Source: an uncultured Lentisphaerota bacterium | Lineage (GTDB): Bacteria > Verrucomicrobiota > Kiritimatiellia > CAIQIC01 | Length of the DNA stretch: 35,416 nt | NCBI GenBank assembly: GCA_903889245.1 | Contig: CAISWQ010000122.1 | Location: forward strand, 1-35,416 | Reading direction: 5' to 3' | Shown here: positions 14,518 through 22,249 of the stretch, in pieces | Numbering within the stretch: the first letter of the stretch is position 1 | Layout: each line of letters opens with the position of its first letter | Translations under genes and position numbers: made by a program | Notes under the pieces: generated by a model | Told to the model about the DNA's origin: nothing | Databases searched by the model: none | Seen by the model: only the letters and a program-made list of their open reading frames with translations

Positions 14518-17135
14518 TGGGTGACTGCGGCCGGCAGAATCACGTCGGCTTTGCGTGCGGCAGGCTCCACGTTCCACTTGGCGAGCTTCCCGTTGCGGAC
14601 TTTGCCGGTGACGACCGTTTGCAGCGGCGCATGGAGCTTGAAGTCGCAGTCCCAGTCGCGTGGCCACGCGGGCAGCAGGTAAATTTTCCGGCCGTCGGTT
14701 TGCAGCAGCAGCGACTGCACGCCCTTGAGCAGCACGCTGCCGTGGTCCTGGTCGGGCGTCCAGTCGTAGTTCGGCCCCCAGAACGCGGGGAAGCGCTCCT
14801 TCGGGTCGTGACGCTTGGCGCGGTTGACGATATTGCGGCGCGCCTCGTCGGTCAGGCCGAGGTAGGCCATGAACAGATCGTCCTGCCGCCAGCCGCGGTC
14901 GCCCTTGTCCCAGCGATGGCGCAGCGCCTCGAGGCCCCGCTCGATGTTCGGCTTGCCGAGCGCGATCAAGCGGAACGGGAAGACGGCGTAGAGTTCGGGG
15001 TTCTCGCAGTTATGTTTCATGCCAAAGGTAGTGGCGGGCGCGAGCGCCTGCTTGCCTTCCACCTCGCGCACCGGCAGCGCCGGGAGTTTGGCGCGGAATT
15101 TTTCGAGGAACGCGCGCTCGGTCGCGGGCGTCTCCGGCATGGCGAGCAGGCGTTCGCTGACGGCGATGCAGCCGGCGACCTCCGGCAGCGCGTTGGTGCA
15201 TTGCCACCACGTCTCGACCGCCTGGGAGGGATACATGAAAAGCCTGCCGTCGCTGCCGGTCTGGTAGTGCTGGTCGAAGAAGGTCAGGATTTCGCGGCAG
15301 AACGGCTGCGCGGTTTTTTCGAGGAACGCGCGATCCTGCGTGTGGTCGCAGTAGTCGAGCAGGAACCAGCACAGCTCCAGGCCGCCGACCCACTCCCATT
15401 TGTGATAACGGCTCTCCTGAAGCTTGTCCTCGCGCTGTTCGAACGGCGTCCAGCCGTAGGTCTCGCTGAACATCGGCCCCCAGAAGTAGATGCACTCCGG
15501 GTAATAGGCGCCCGCGTGGCCGCAGTAGAGCCTCGTCCGATACTTGCAGAGCGGCAGGAGTTCCTCGGCGTACATCTTGAACAGCGGCTGCATCATCTCG
15601 AAATCGCCCGCCGCGCACATCGGGAAGTAGGGCAGCCGCGTGTTCTGCCACCAATAGCCGGGGCCCCAACGGCGATAGTCGTGGTCGCTCTTCTCATCCG
15701 GCGCGACGGTGAAGAGCGTGCCGTTGAATTTGATCGGATAGGCGCCGCGCCCGGCGCAGGCGGAGATGAACCGCTGGAGCGCGTACATCTGGCTGACGTG
15801 CGCGGCCTCGTCGGCGACCGCCGGCGCGGTCGAGTCGGCAAGCTGTTTGCCGTTGATGGAAATTTTCCAGCCGGTGGCGTCGGCCGTAGCCACGATGTGC
15901 GCCCACTGGCCCGCGGGCAGCGCGTTTTTGAAGTTGAGCTGCGTATGGCCGGAAATCAGGCGCAGGGAATTTCCGGGGTGGGCATCGAGCAGGAAGCCAT
16001 CGGCGCCGCCCGGCGTGATCTTGTCGAAGATGCGTCCGGTCTCACGCGCCGCCGGTTTGACCTCCGCCTCCAAGGTGAAGCAGCCGGTGAAATTGGTCGG
16101 CACCCGCACGTTGCGGATTTCGCCCTTGAACTTGCTGCCGCCGTGCTGGTCCTTGCCGACGAGGAGCGGCAGCTTGTTGAGCGGCACCACACTCTCGGCG
16201 GCGGCGGGCGCGGCGTTGGTGTTTTTCGTCGCGCAAATCCAACTGCGGTTCCAGAACTCCGCCCACCACTTTTTGTGCGCCGCGAAATCCGGCGCGCCCG
16301 CGCACTGGCTCGTCTGCTCAATGGCCGCGAGCCATTGCGCCGGCGTCGCCGGATGCTGCGTGAGTACGGTGATGGCGAACCCGCGCGCCGACTTCAGATG
16401 CGTATCATCCAACTGCTCGCCCTGTGCCGCCGTGACGAGCGCACCGAAGGTGCGGTGTAGCAGCGGATCGGTTTGCTTCCAACCGGTCATGCCCTGAATC
16501 TTCGCCGTGATTGCCGGCCCGACGGACTTGAGGTTGTGGTGAAACCAGCCGATGCGGTTTTTCTGCCCGGTCAGCACCGTGTCTGGCTCGACGAACATCG
16601 GCTCCTCTTTTTGTCCCGGCTTTTTGCGGTTCAGCATCACGTCGCTGCATTCGAGGCGCGCGAGCTCCGCGCGGTTGGTCCGCCACAGCGCGATCTCCGC
16701 CGTCGCCGGCAGATCGGTGGTGACGTGGATGACCGGCTGGTTGGCGTCCACCCAGACGCGAATGGTGGATTGCGAATTGTGGATTGCGGATTGAAGCAGA
16801 ACGGAGCCGGTCTCCAAGTCGAGCTTTTGCCGGAAATTTTTCGCGAAAGTATCCGGCGCGAAGCGGATGACGACCTCGCCCACCTTGACCAGCCGCGCGT
16901 TGTCGTCCCACGCGTCGGTCTTGCTGATGAGCAGATGGAGCGTGCCATCGCCCAGCGCCCAGACGTTCAACCCGATATCGCCGTTGCCCAGCGGCATCGA
17001 GCCGTGGCAGTTCGTGCTCGGCGAAGTCCACGTCACGTTGTAGTTGGGCCGTTGCGTGGCGCAGCCGCACATGGTCAGCAACACACCCAGCCATAGCAGG
17101 CCGGCAGGTGGACGCAGGTTAAAACCGGTGGTCAT
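14514..17135 (-). CDS. DUF5703/GH95-like six-hairpin glycosidase with LamG-like insertion, probable lipoprotein
   Basis: 873 aa. AAGGAG precedes ATG17135; the stop of the metallophosphoesterase lies 15 bp upstream. The leader LLWLGVLLTMCGCATQRP resembles a lipobox. An N-terminal beta-sandwich (HGSMPLGNGDIGLNVW) is typical of GH95/DUF5703 proteins. Residues about 317-430 look like a concanavalin/LamG module inserted mid-protein (FTLEAEVKPAARETGRIFDK, GQWAHIVATADATGWKISIN). An (alpha/alpha)6-type region follows (RRWGPGYWWQNTRLPYFPM; GAYYPECIYFWG; TWWQCTNALPEVAGCIAVSE) and then a beta-sandwich end. GH95 enzymes are mainly alpha-L-fucosidases or galactosidases; the specificity here is unknown. 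Residues about 114-124 are encoded by a 7-bp tandem repeat (QSAIHNSQST). The gene is coupled to the DUF4838 gene. Confidence 0.85.
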   Translation of the reverse strand: MTTGFNLRPPAGLLWLGVLLTMCGCATQRPNYNVTWTSPSTNCHGSMPLGNGDIGLNVWALGDGTLHLLISKTDAWDDNARLVKVGEVVIRFAPDTFAKNFRQKLDLETGSVLLQSAIHNSQSTIRVWVDANQPVIHVTTDLPATAEIALWRTNRAELARLECSDVMLNRKKPGQKEEPMFVEPDTVLTGQKNRIGWFHHNLKSVGPAITAKIQGMTGWKQTDPLLHRTFGALVTAAQGEQLDDTHLKSARGFAITVLTQHPATPAQWLAAIEQTSQCAGAPDFAAHKKWWAEFWNRSWICATKNTNAAPAAAESVVPLNKLPLLVGKDQHGGSKFKGEIRNVRVPTNFTGCFTLEAEVKPAARETGRIFDKITPGGADGFLLDAHPGNSLRLISGHTQLNFKNALPAGQWAHIVATADATGWKISINGKQLADSTAPAVADEAAHVSQMYALQRFISACAGRGAYPIKFNGTLFTVAPDEKSDHDYRRWGPGYWWQNTRLPYFPMCAAGDFEMMQPLFKMYAEELLPLCKYRTRLYCGHAGAYYPECIYFWGPMFSETYGWTPFEQREDKLQESRYHKWEWVGGLELCWFLLDYCDHTQDRAFLEKTAQPFCREILTFFDQHYQTGSDGRLFMYPSQAVETWWQCTNALPEVAGCIAVSERLLAMPETPATERAFLEKFRAKLPALPVREVEGKQALAPATTFGMKHNCENPELYAVFPFRLIALGKPNIERGLEALRHRWDKGDRGWRQDDLFMAYLGLTDEARRNIVNRAKRHDPKERFPAFWGPNYDWTPDQDHGSVLLKGVQSLLLQTDGRKIYLLPAWPRDWDCDFKLHAPLQTVVTGKVRNGKLAKWNVEPAARKADVILPAAVTQ
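16766..16793 (-). repeat. 7-bp tandem repeat inside a coding region
   Basis: Four units of TGGATTG/CGAATTG type on the plus strand, read in the minus-strand glycosidase as part of QSAIHNSQST. Confidence 0.88.
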
Positions 17136-17150
17136 GATGCTCCTTGTTGT

Positions 17151-18158
17151 TCACTTGAATTTGCGTTCCAGCGGGCAGCGCCAGCTCCAGGTGCCATCCC
17201 ACGCGCGTTGCAGCTTCTTGTCGGGCCCCCGCGTCTCCTTCAGGTTCTTGGCGTAGTAGCCGGCACGCAGCCGGTCGCTGGTGATCTGGATGACGAAGAA
17301 GCCGATATCGGTGTGGCCGTCGTTGATGCAATCCCACGGCTTCGTGGCGCCCTCGGGCGCCCACGTGCGCACACCCGTGCCGGTGTGGCCGTAGAGGTAG
17401 AGGATGATGTTGTAGGCCTTGGCGGCGTCATACACCTCCTGCCAGTCCTCCTTGACCCACCAATCGGTGTCGAAGCCGCAGTGGCTCATCAGCACCACCG
17501 GCCGACCGCTCCGGCCGACCCGCGCCGCGAGGTCCTGCTTGAGAAAACTCAACGCGAGCTGCGGATCGTGCCAGACCGGCGAATACTTCACGCCCGTGCG
17601 CTGCCGGTCGGCGGGATAGAGGTTGAGCTGGACGAAATGCACATCGTCCCAATCCCACGAATAGTGCAGGCCGTTGGCGGAGAGGTTGGAAATCAGGCCC
17701 TTTTGCTGGCGGAGCAGGTTGCGCTGCCTGATCTGGCCCTGCGAACTGAAACCCTGCTTCTCCTGGCCCTCCGGCGGACCATCGTGGTTGCCCCAGCCCT
17801 CGAAGACTGGGTACTTCAGCAGGCCATCGGTGCCATCGAGCCCGAAATCCGCCATGAACAGCCTGTACTGCTCCGCGCTGATCTTGCGCCCCGGCAGACC
17901 GTGATCGCCGTCGTCAATCAGGTCGCCCAGCGCGACCACGCCGCGCGGCTTGGCGATCGCCCCGCCGCCGAGCTTGTCGGGCCACGCGACCGTGGTGATG
18001 CGGTTCATCTGCTCGATCGTGGCGCGGTTCAGCTCGTTGTGGTGCCCCAGCTTGTGATCCGGCTGCCGGTAATGGCTGTCGGAGGTGGAGAGGAATGTTA
18101 CGTCGCGGGCCGGGGCGCTCCCCGCCAGCAGCAGCAGGACCAGCAGCAGATGTTTCAT
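17151..18158 (-). CDS. Secreted calcineurin-like metallophosphoesterase
   Basis: 335 aa from ATG18158, chosen because it starts a good signal peptide (MKHLLLVLLLLAGSAPARD); ATG18176 would add six residues. Metallophosphoesterase motifs occur in order: STSDSH (DxH), VALGDLIDDGD (GDxxDxG), GWGNHD (GNHD), LMSHCGFD and LYLYGHTGTG. The last replaces the usual GHxH second histidine with Gly, a deviation from the canonical metal site. The protein is probably periplasmic or extracellular; the substrate is unknown. It is first in a four-gene operon, with a promoter-like site at 18189-18217. Confidence 0.88.
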   Translation of the reverse strand: MKHLLLVLLLLAGSAPARDVTFLSTSDSHYRQPDHKLGHHNELNRATIEQMNRITTVAWPDKLGGGAIAKPRGVVALGDLIDDGDHGLPGRKISAEQYRLFMADFGLDGTDGLLKYPVFEGWGNHDGPPEGQEKQGFSSQGQIRQRNLLRQQKGLISNLSANGLHYSWDWDDVHFVQLNLYPADRQRTGVKYSPVWHDPQLALSFLKQDLAARVGRSGRPVVLMSHCGFDTDWWVKEDWQEVYDAAKAYNIILYLYGHTGTGVRTWAPEGATKPWDCINDGHTDIGFFVIQITSDRLRAGYYAKNLKETRGPDKKLQRAWDGTWSWRCPLERKFK

Positions 18159-18188
18159 GGCGCAGCTCGCAATCAAACAGCGCAGCGC

Positions 18189-18217
18189 TCATAGCCGACC
18201 GCTCCGGCGCCCGTCAA
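18189..18217 (-). promoter_or_regulatory. Promoter-like site for the metallophosphoesterase operon
   Basis: Minus strand CTTGACG, 17 bp, CTATGA followed by GCGC, about 30 bp upstream of the start. It resembles the first half of the modules at 19716, 21168 and 26519. Confidence 0.5.
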
Positions 18218-18416
18218 GCCGCAAGCGCTCAAGACCACTCCAGCAGAAGATCTTTTTTGAACAGCGAAGGCGGGAAGTAGCGAAGCTAATGATTCTGGTG
18301 TTTGTTCGCTTCGCCCTGCTCTAGTCGTCTGCAACAAAAAATCCGTGTCCATCCGCGCAAGCTGTGGGTCCCACACTGCTGCCTTCGCGCCTTCCCTGTT
18401 TTCTTCTCCGGGCCGG

Positions 18417-18497
18417 TTTTCCAAGGCTCGGAAAATTTTCCGCGAAAGTTTCCAATCCTTGGAAAAAACCACCCCGTGGTTTTCCAAGGATTGGAAA
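18417..18497. repeat. Palindromic array 5 (3 units)
   Basis: Centres at 18426, 18457 and 18489 (spacings 31, 32). The first unit has one mismatch. Confidence 0.95.
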
Positions 18498-18536
18498 CAG
18501 CACCGCCGAGGCCGCGCCCTCCCGCTCCCGCCCGTG

Positions 18537-18561
18537 CTGGAGGGCGGCGCGTTGCGCCGCC
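18537..18561. repeat. CTGGAGGG hairpin downstream of rhaT
   Basis: CTGGAG followed by the hairpin GGCGGCGC-GTT-GCGCCGCC (18543-18561), related to 8150-8190. It could serve as a terminator for rhaT. Confidence 0.7.
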
Positions 18562-18582
18562 GGGCTTTTCCGCGGTCCGGCG

Positions 18583-19641
18583 CTACAGGCCGCCGAGGTA
18601 ATTTCCGCAGGTCAACAGGATCACCGCGCCGATGAGCACGAGCAGCGCGATGGCGATCGTGCGGTGCGTCAGGCGGCGGCACTGCCGCCATTCGCGCAGG
18701 AGGATGCCGACGAGGTTGCTGATCAGCACGAGCATGATCATGTGGATCGCCCAGCTCGTGAATTTGTAGGTGCCCATGCGGACGTGGCCCAGGTTGTAGA
18801 AGAAGAACTGCCCGTACCAGAACAGGCCGGTGACCAGCGCCATCGCCCAATTGACCGGCAGACTGGCCTTTTCCGCGCCCGCGGGCAGCTCGATCAATTC
18901 ACCGAGCGTGCGGTGGCGCGCGTGCAGCCAGAGGCAGTAGATGGCCGTCGTCAGGAACGCGCCGGTGTTGGAGAAGATGTAAACGACGTTGCCGCGCCAG
19001 ACGCCCGCGCCGTGCGCGGTGGCCACATCGGCAATCGGTTCGCCCGCCTCGAGCGCGAAGCCATAGACGGCGGAAAGCACGCCGGCGAGCAGCGAGAGCA
19101 GCAGGCCCTTCATCAGCGAGAACTGGCCGCCCGCCTGCTGCGCGCTCAAGTCGCGCTCCTTCAGGCGGCCGGCCCACCCGGCGGCGGCGATGCCGAGCGC
19201 GCCGACGACGATGCCGGCGATGATCCACTCCGCGCCGGTCTTCGAGAGCGTCGCCACGAGCGTGCCCTTGACCAGCGGCGGGATCAGCGTGCCGAGCACG
19301 CTCGAGAGGCCGACGGCGATCGCGTAGGTCAGCGAGAAGCCGATGTAGCGGATGGAGATGCCGAACGCGGTGCCGCCGATGCCGTAGGCTGCGCCAAGCC
19401 CGAACGAGAGCAGCATCGCGTCCTTCGGCGCCTCGCGCAGGACGGCGACGAGGTCCGGGATGGTCAGCCACGCGCCGAGCAGCGGCAGCAGGAACCAGCA
19501 GAACGAGGCCTGCGTCAGCCAGTAGCTCTGCCACGACCAGCCACGCACGCGCTTTTCCGGCGTGTAACACGTCGCCGCGAACGTCGCGCCGACCGCATGG
19601 AAGGCCACGCCGAGGATGGGATGGGGTGTGATGGGGTTCAT
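18583..19641 (-). CDS. rhaT: L-rhamnose/H+ symporter
   Basis: 352 aa, close to E. coli RhaT in length and alignable from memory over the whole protein. It has a hydrophobic profile compatible with about ten membrane segments. Diagnostic stretches include FHAVGATFAATCYTPEKRV with WSWQSYW, GAAYGIGGTAFGISIRYIG, AGRLKERD and FFYNLGHVRMGTYKFTSWA. It imports L-rhamnose across the inner membrane with protons. It is monocistronic, downstream of a conserved promoter-like module at 19716-19777. Together with the mutarotase it indicates rhamnose use. Confidence 0.95.
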   Translation of the reverse strand: MNPITPHPILGVAFHAVGATFAATCYTPEKRVRGWSWQSYWLTQASFCWFLLPLLGAWLTIPDLVAVLREAPKDAMLLSFGLGAAYGIGGTAFGISIRYIGFSLTYAIAVGLSSVLGTLIPPLVKGTLVATLSKTGAEWIIAGIVVGALGIAAAGWAGRLKERDLSAQQAGGQFSLMKGLLLSLLAGVLSAVYGFALEAGEPIADVATAHGAGVWRGNVVYIFSNTGAFLTTAIYCLWLHARHRTLGELIELPAGAEKASLPVNWAMALVTGLFWYGQFFFYNLGHVRMGTYKFTSWAIHMIMLVLISNLVGILLREWRQCRRLTHRTIAIALLVLIGAVILLTCGNYLGGL

Positions 19642-19715
19642 ATTCGTGATGCCCGCTTTTCTTGCAACACTCCGTCTATGAGCAGTGTCCCGCGCTCTTG
19701 TTGGGTGCTGCTTTT

Positions 19716-19777
19716 CGACCGGAAATGGATTATGGGAAACATAGGCGCATCATTGTCGGATCAACGACAAAGTCAAG
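19716..19777 (-). promoter_or_regulatory. Conserved promoter-like module B (rhaT)
   Basis: Minus strand: CTTGACT, 16 bp, AATGAT then GCGC, 23 nt, CGGTCG. It lies about 75-135 bp upstream of rhaT. The -35/-10 spacing is identical to modules A and C. Confidence 0.65.
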
Positions 19778-19806
19778 TATGGCCGCAGATGGGGGCAAAA
19801 CTTTGA

Positions 19807-21069
19807 TCACCGCGCTCTCCGCCACTTCCGGGCCGCAGTGCAGCGCATGAGGAGCAAGCCCAGCCCAACCAACACAGCAGAGGACGGTTCCGGCACCTGT
19901 GTCACATAGATGCCAAACTCGCCGGGACCGGTGACGGCGCGAAAGCATAGCAAGCCGTTGGCCATCTGATTATCGGCCAAACCGAGGGCCTGCGAGTCGC
20001 GCAGCGGTATCTTGCCTTCGTCAATGACGGTGTCCAAATCAGCCACCTTGAGCAGTTGCAGACCCCGCGCAAGGTAAATGCCGCTGTTGTTCGCGTCGTC
20101 ATCGGCGCGGAAGGCGATGGCCCCGCTCTCGTCGAGCGAAAGCCCCGGGTGGATGAGCGTGAAGTGGGCCTCCGGGCGTCCAGGCACCGGCGTGCCTTGC
20201 TTCGCCACCGTGCTCCATTGACTGCCGTCCCAAAAACGAATGGACTGGAAACTGTTTTGATCCGATTCGGCCAGCACCGCCATTTGTCCGGCGTCATTGA
20301 CCTCGGGCTGGCCGAAAGCGGAATAGGGCGTATCGCTGCCCGGGTCAATGTCGGTGTTGTCCAACACCGCGCGCAACTCGCCGGCAGCGTTGGCCTGATA
20401 AATCCCAAGCCGCCGGCCAGCGCCCTCCACCATGTTGTTGCCCGTAAAGGTCACGCCGCCTGCGCTGGCGACCGCAAATTCCAGCGCTTGGAACGTGGTT
20501 CCGCTGCCGCCCGGCACAGGAGTCTCGAAGTTCGCCACAGTCGCCAACCCGGAGGCCGTGTACTTGTAGATACCTTCGGCGGGCAAACTCACATTGGCCC
20601 GGAACGCCATACCCCAACTGCTAAGACTGAATTCGTTGAAGACTTGAAAGTTGCCACCGCCGCCGGGCAGCGGCATGGTGGTGTCGGCAATGCGCAGCAG
20701 GCTGCTCCCGGCCTCATAGAGACCCTGCACCGTGGCCGACTGCCCCTCCAAGCCCACGACGCCCTGATAGACGTGCGGCCGGGCGAAGGAGGTGAACGTT
20801 TCGTTGGTGCCCGGCAGGAGCGTGTTCCAGTCGGCCACCGTCACCAAGGTGCCGCCGGTGCCGCCAAACACACCCACGTGTCCATCGGCATCGGCGCCGT
20901 TGAAATACACGCGCTGGCCATCGGTGACGGGGTAGCCCATAAAATCGAAGTTGCCCGTCCCACCCGGTACCGGAGTGGCGGTCGAGGCGACGCGCGTGAA
21001 CGTGAATTGCGCCATCGCCGGAAGCAGGGGCGTGAAGCCGATGACGGTCACGAGGGCCAGGAATTTCAC
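19807..21069 (-). CDS. PEP-CTERM sorting-domain protein with repeated blade-like units
   Basis: 420 aa if GTG21069 is the start. That choice gives the signal peptide VKFLALVTVIGFTPLLPAMA; the only upstream ATG (21195) lies inside the promoter-like module and encodes no signal. About five degenerate units repeat the pattern TPVPGG(T/S)G-x-F ... VxFxGxx ... GIY, resembling a DUF7453-type propeller. The C-terminus has VPEPSS, a hydrophobic helix and a basic end (KWRRAR): a textbook PEP-CTERM signal cleaved by an exosortase, which must be encoded elsewhere. It is probably a surface or extracellular-matrix protein of unknown function. Confidence 0.8.
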   Translation of the reverse strand: MKFLALVTVIGFTPLLPAMAQFTFTRVASTATPVPGGTGNFDFMGYPVTDGQRVYFNGADADGHVGVFGGTGGTLVTVADWNTLLPGTNETFTSFARPHVYQGVVGLEGQSATVQGLYEAGSSLLRIADTTMPLPGGGGNFQVFNEFSLSSWGMAFRANVSLPAEGIYKYTASGLATVANFETPVPGGSGTTFQALEFAVASAGGVTFTGNNMVEGAGRRLGIYQANAAGELRAVLDNTDIDPGSDTPYSAFGQPEVNDAGQMAVLAESDQNSFQSIRFWDGSQWSTVAKQGTPVPGRPEAHFTLIHPGLSLDESGAIAFRADDDANNSGIYLARGLQLLKVADLDTVIDEGKIPLRDSQALGLADNQMANGLLCFRAVTGPGEFGIYVTQVPEPSSAVLVGLGLLLMRCTAARKWRRAR

Positions 21070-21167
21070 TTTCAGGCCACCGGCAACGAGCCGCTGATCC
21101 AATCTCCGTGTGCCAGGAGCCTGACAGGAAATTACTTTGGCGTGCCCGCCACAGACGCGCGCTGTTG

Positions 21168-21230
21168 TCACCGCTCTATGGCCCTGAAAAAGCATGTGCG
21201 CATTTTCATCCGGCGCAGCGGAAGGTCAAG
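21168..21230 (-). promoter_or_regulatory. Conserved promoter-like module C (PEP-CTERM gene)
   Basis: Minus strand: CTTGACC, 16 bp, GAAAAT then GCGC, 24 nt, CGGTGA. It lies 93 bp after the IS91-like stop and about 100-160 bp before GTG21069. Confidence 0.62.
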
Positions 21231-21321
21231 GCCCATTTTCGAGCAAAGCGGACGCAAACATGGACAGGCGGCGGTTGCTGGAGGCAGGGCGGCAAGACCG
21301 CTACGCCACCGCTTCAAGCAT

Positions 21322-21640
21322 TCAGTCATAAACGGGTTCGGGGTCGGGTTGATCGTAGTCCGGGAAGGCCTGCTCATCCGCAGCGGAAGCTTGGTCGTTA
21401 GATTCCGCGTCCTCCTGCGGAGGATCGTAGCACGGTTCGTAGACCGTGCCGCCGGGAGGCGGGCCGCGCGCCGGCGGTTCTTCCCAGAGTCCCAAATGTC
21501 GGAGAATCTTCGTTATGACTACCGGATCTTTGAGCACTGCAATTTTCGCCATCTCGGTGCCGCAACGCGGACAAATCAGCGGGTCAACCTCCCAGACGCG
21601 CTTGATCAGTTCCCGCCACGTCGCGGACGCCACAGGTCGC
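21322..21640 (-). mobile_element. IS91-like transposase 3' remnant, copy 1
   Basis: Encodes the last ~105 residues of an IS91-family transposase, including the CPRC half zinc motif and the acidic tail ending in PVYD. It shares a nearly identical 121-bp block (21351-21471) with 26707-26827. The 5' part of the transposase is missing and its place is taken by sulfatase sequence. The identification rests on recognising the family C-terminus. Confidence 0.78.
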
Positions 21641-22227
21641 AGGGCCGGCGTGGTTAACGGCTCGGGTTTCCCATTTCGCTCCAGAAGCGTTTGGTAGGTT
21701 TGGAAAGCGTCCTTGGCGGGGCCATACTTCTCACAGAAGTAGTCGTGGCCCCCGTTGATGAAGCCGAAGAATTCGTCGAAGCCGCGCCGGTTCGGATGAA
21801 ACATTGGCACATCGCCAAGATGCCATTTGCCGATGCAGGCCGTGCGATAACCCGCGGCCTTGAGGTGGTCAGCGAGCGTCTTCTCGGTCAACGGTAACCC
21901 GCACACACCCGTATGATCGTCATCCGGCCAGTTGATTTCATGTCCGAAGCGCGACTGCGACCGTCCGGTGATCAACCCGGCCCGCGACGGCGAACACATG
22001 GCCGCCGAGACATAACCGCTGGTGCAACGGATGCCGTTTTTTGCCAGCGAGTCAATGTGCGGTGTTTGGATGTCCTGGCAGCCTTGGCAACTCAAGTCGT
22101 AGTAGCCTTGATCATCAGAGAGCAGCACGAGAATGTTCGGCTTCGTGATCTTCGGCGCATCGGCAGCGTACAGCGCAGCCAGCGGTGCCAGCAGCAGGGG
22201 GGCGAGGAGTGTGCGCGCGGATTTCAT
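21322..22227 (-). CDS. Truncated sulfatase fused in frame to an IS91-like transposase C-terminus
   Basis: 301 aa. A Sec signal (MKSARTLLAPLLLAPLAAL) and the N-terminal part of a type I sulfatase are clear: NILVLLSDDQGYYD, the formylglycine-site motif C78-S-P-S-R, TGRSQSRFG and ACIGKWHLG. At about residue 197 the sequence switches to LRPVASATWRELIKRVWEVD, PLICPRCGTEM and ILRHLGLWEEPPARGPPPG, the C-terminus of IS91-family (Y2) transposases, through to the stop. Family sulfatases are about 450-550 aa, so more than half of the enzyme, including later metal ligands, is lost. It is probably a pseudogene that still has an open frame. It lies 22 bp downstream of the GH127-FAD gene, likely co-transcribed. 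Confidence 0.88.
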   Translation of the reverse strand: MKSARTLLAPLLLAPLAALYAADAPKITKPNILVLLSDDQGYYDLSCQGCQDIQTPHIDSLAKNGIRCTSGYVSAAMCSPSRAGLITGRSQSRFGHEINWPDDDHTGVCGLPLTEKTLADHLKAAGYRTACIGKWHLGDVPMFHPNRRGFDEFFGFINGGHDYFCEKYGPAKDAFQTYQTLLERNGKPEPLTTPALRPVASATWRELIKRVWEVDPLICPRCGTEMAKIAVLKDPVVITKILRHLGLWEEPPARGPPPGGTVYEPCYDPPQEDAESNDQASAADEQAFPDYDQPDPEPVYD

Positions 22228-22249
22228 GGCTGTGTTTGCTCTTTGGCCT

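Larger units (their letters stand above)
18159..18582. other. Intergenic region between rhaT and the metallophosphoesterase operon
   Basis: No gene is seen. It contains a promoter-like site (18189-18217), low-complexity sequence resembling 35112-35140, palindromic array 5 and a CTGGAGGG hairpin. Confidence 0.85.

Noticed and set aside
21070-21195. ATG21195 as start of the PEP-CTERM gene
   Set aside because: It lies downstream of the -10 box inside the conserved module, and the extra residues contain no signal peptide; GTG21069 gives one.
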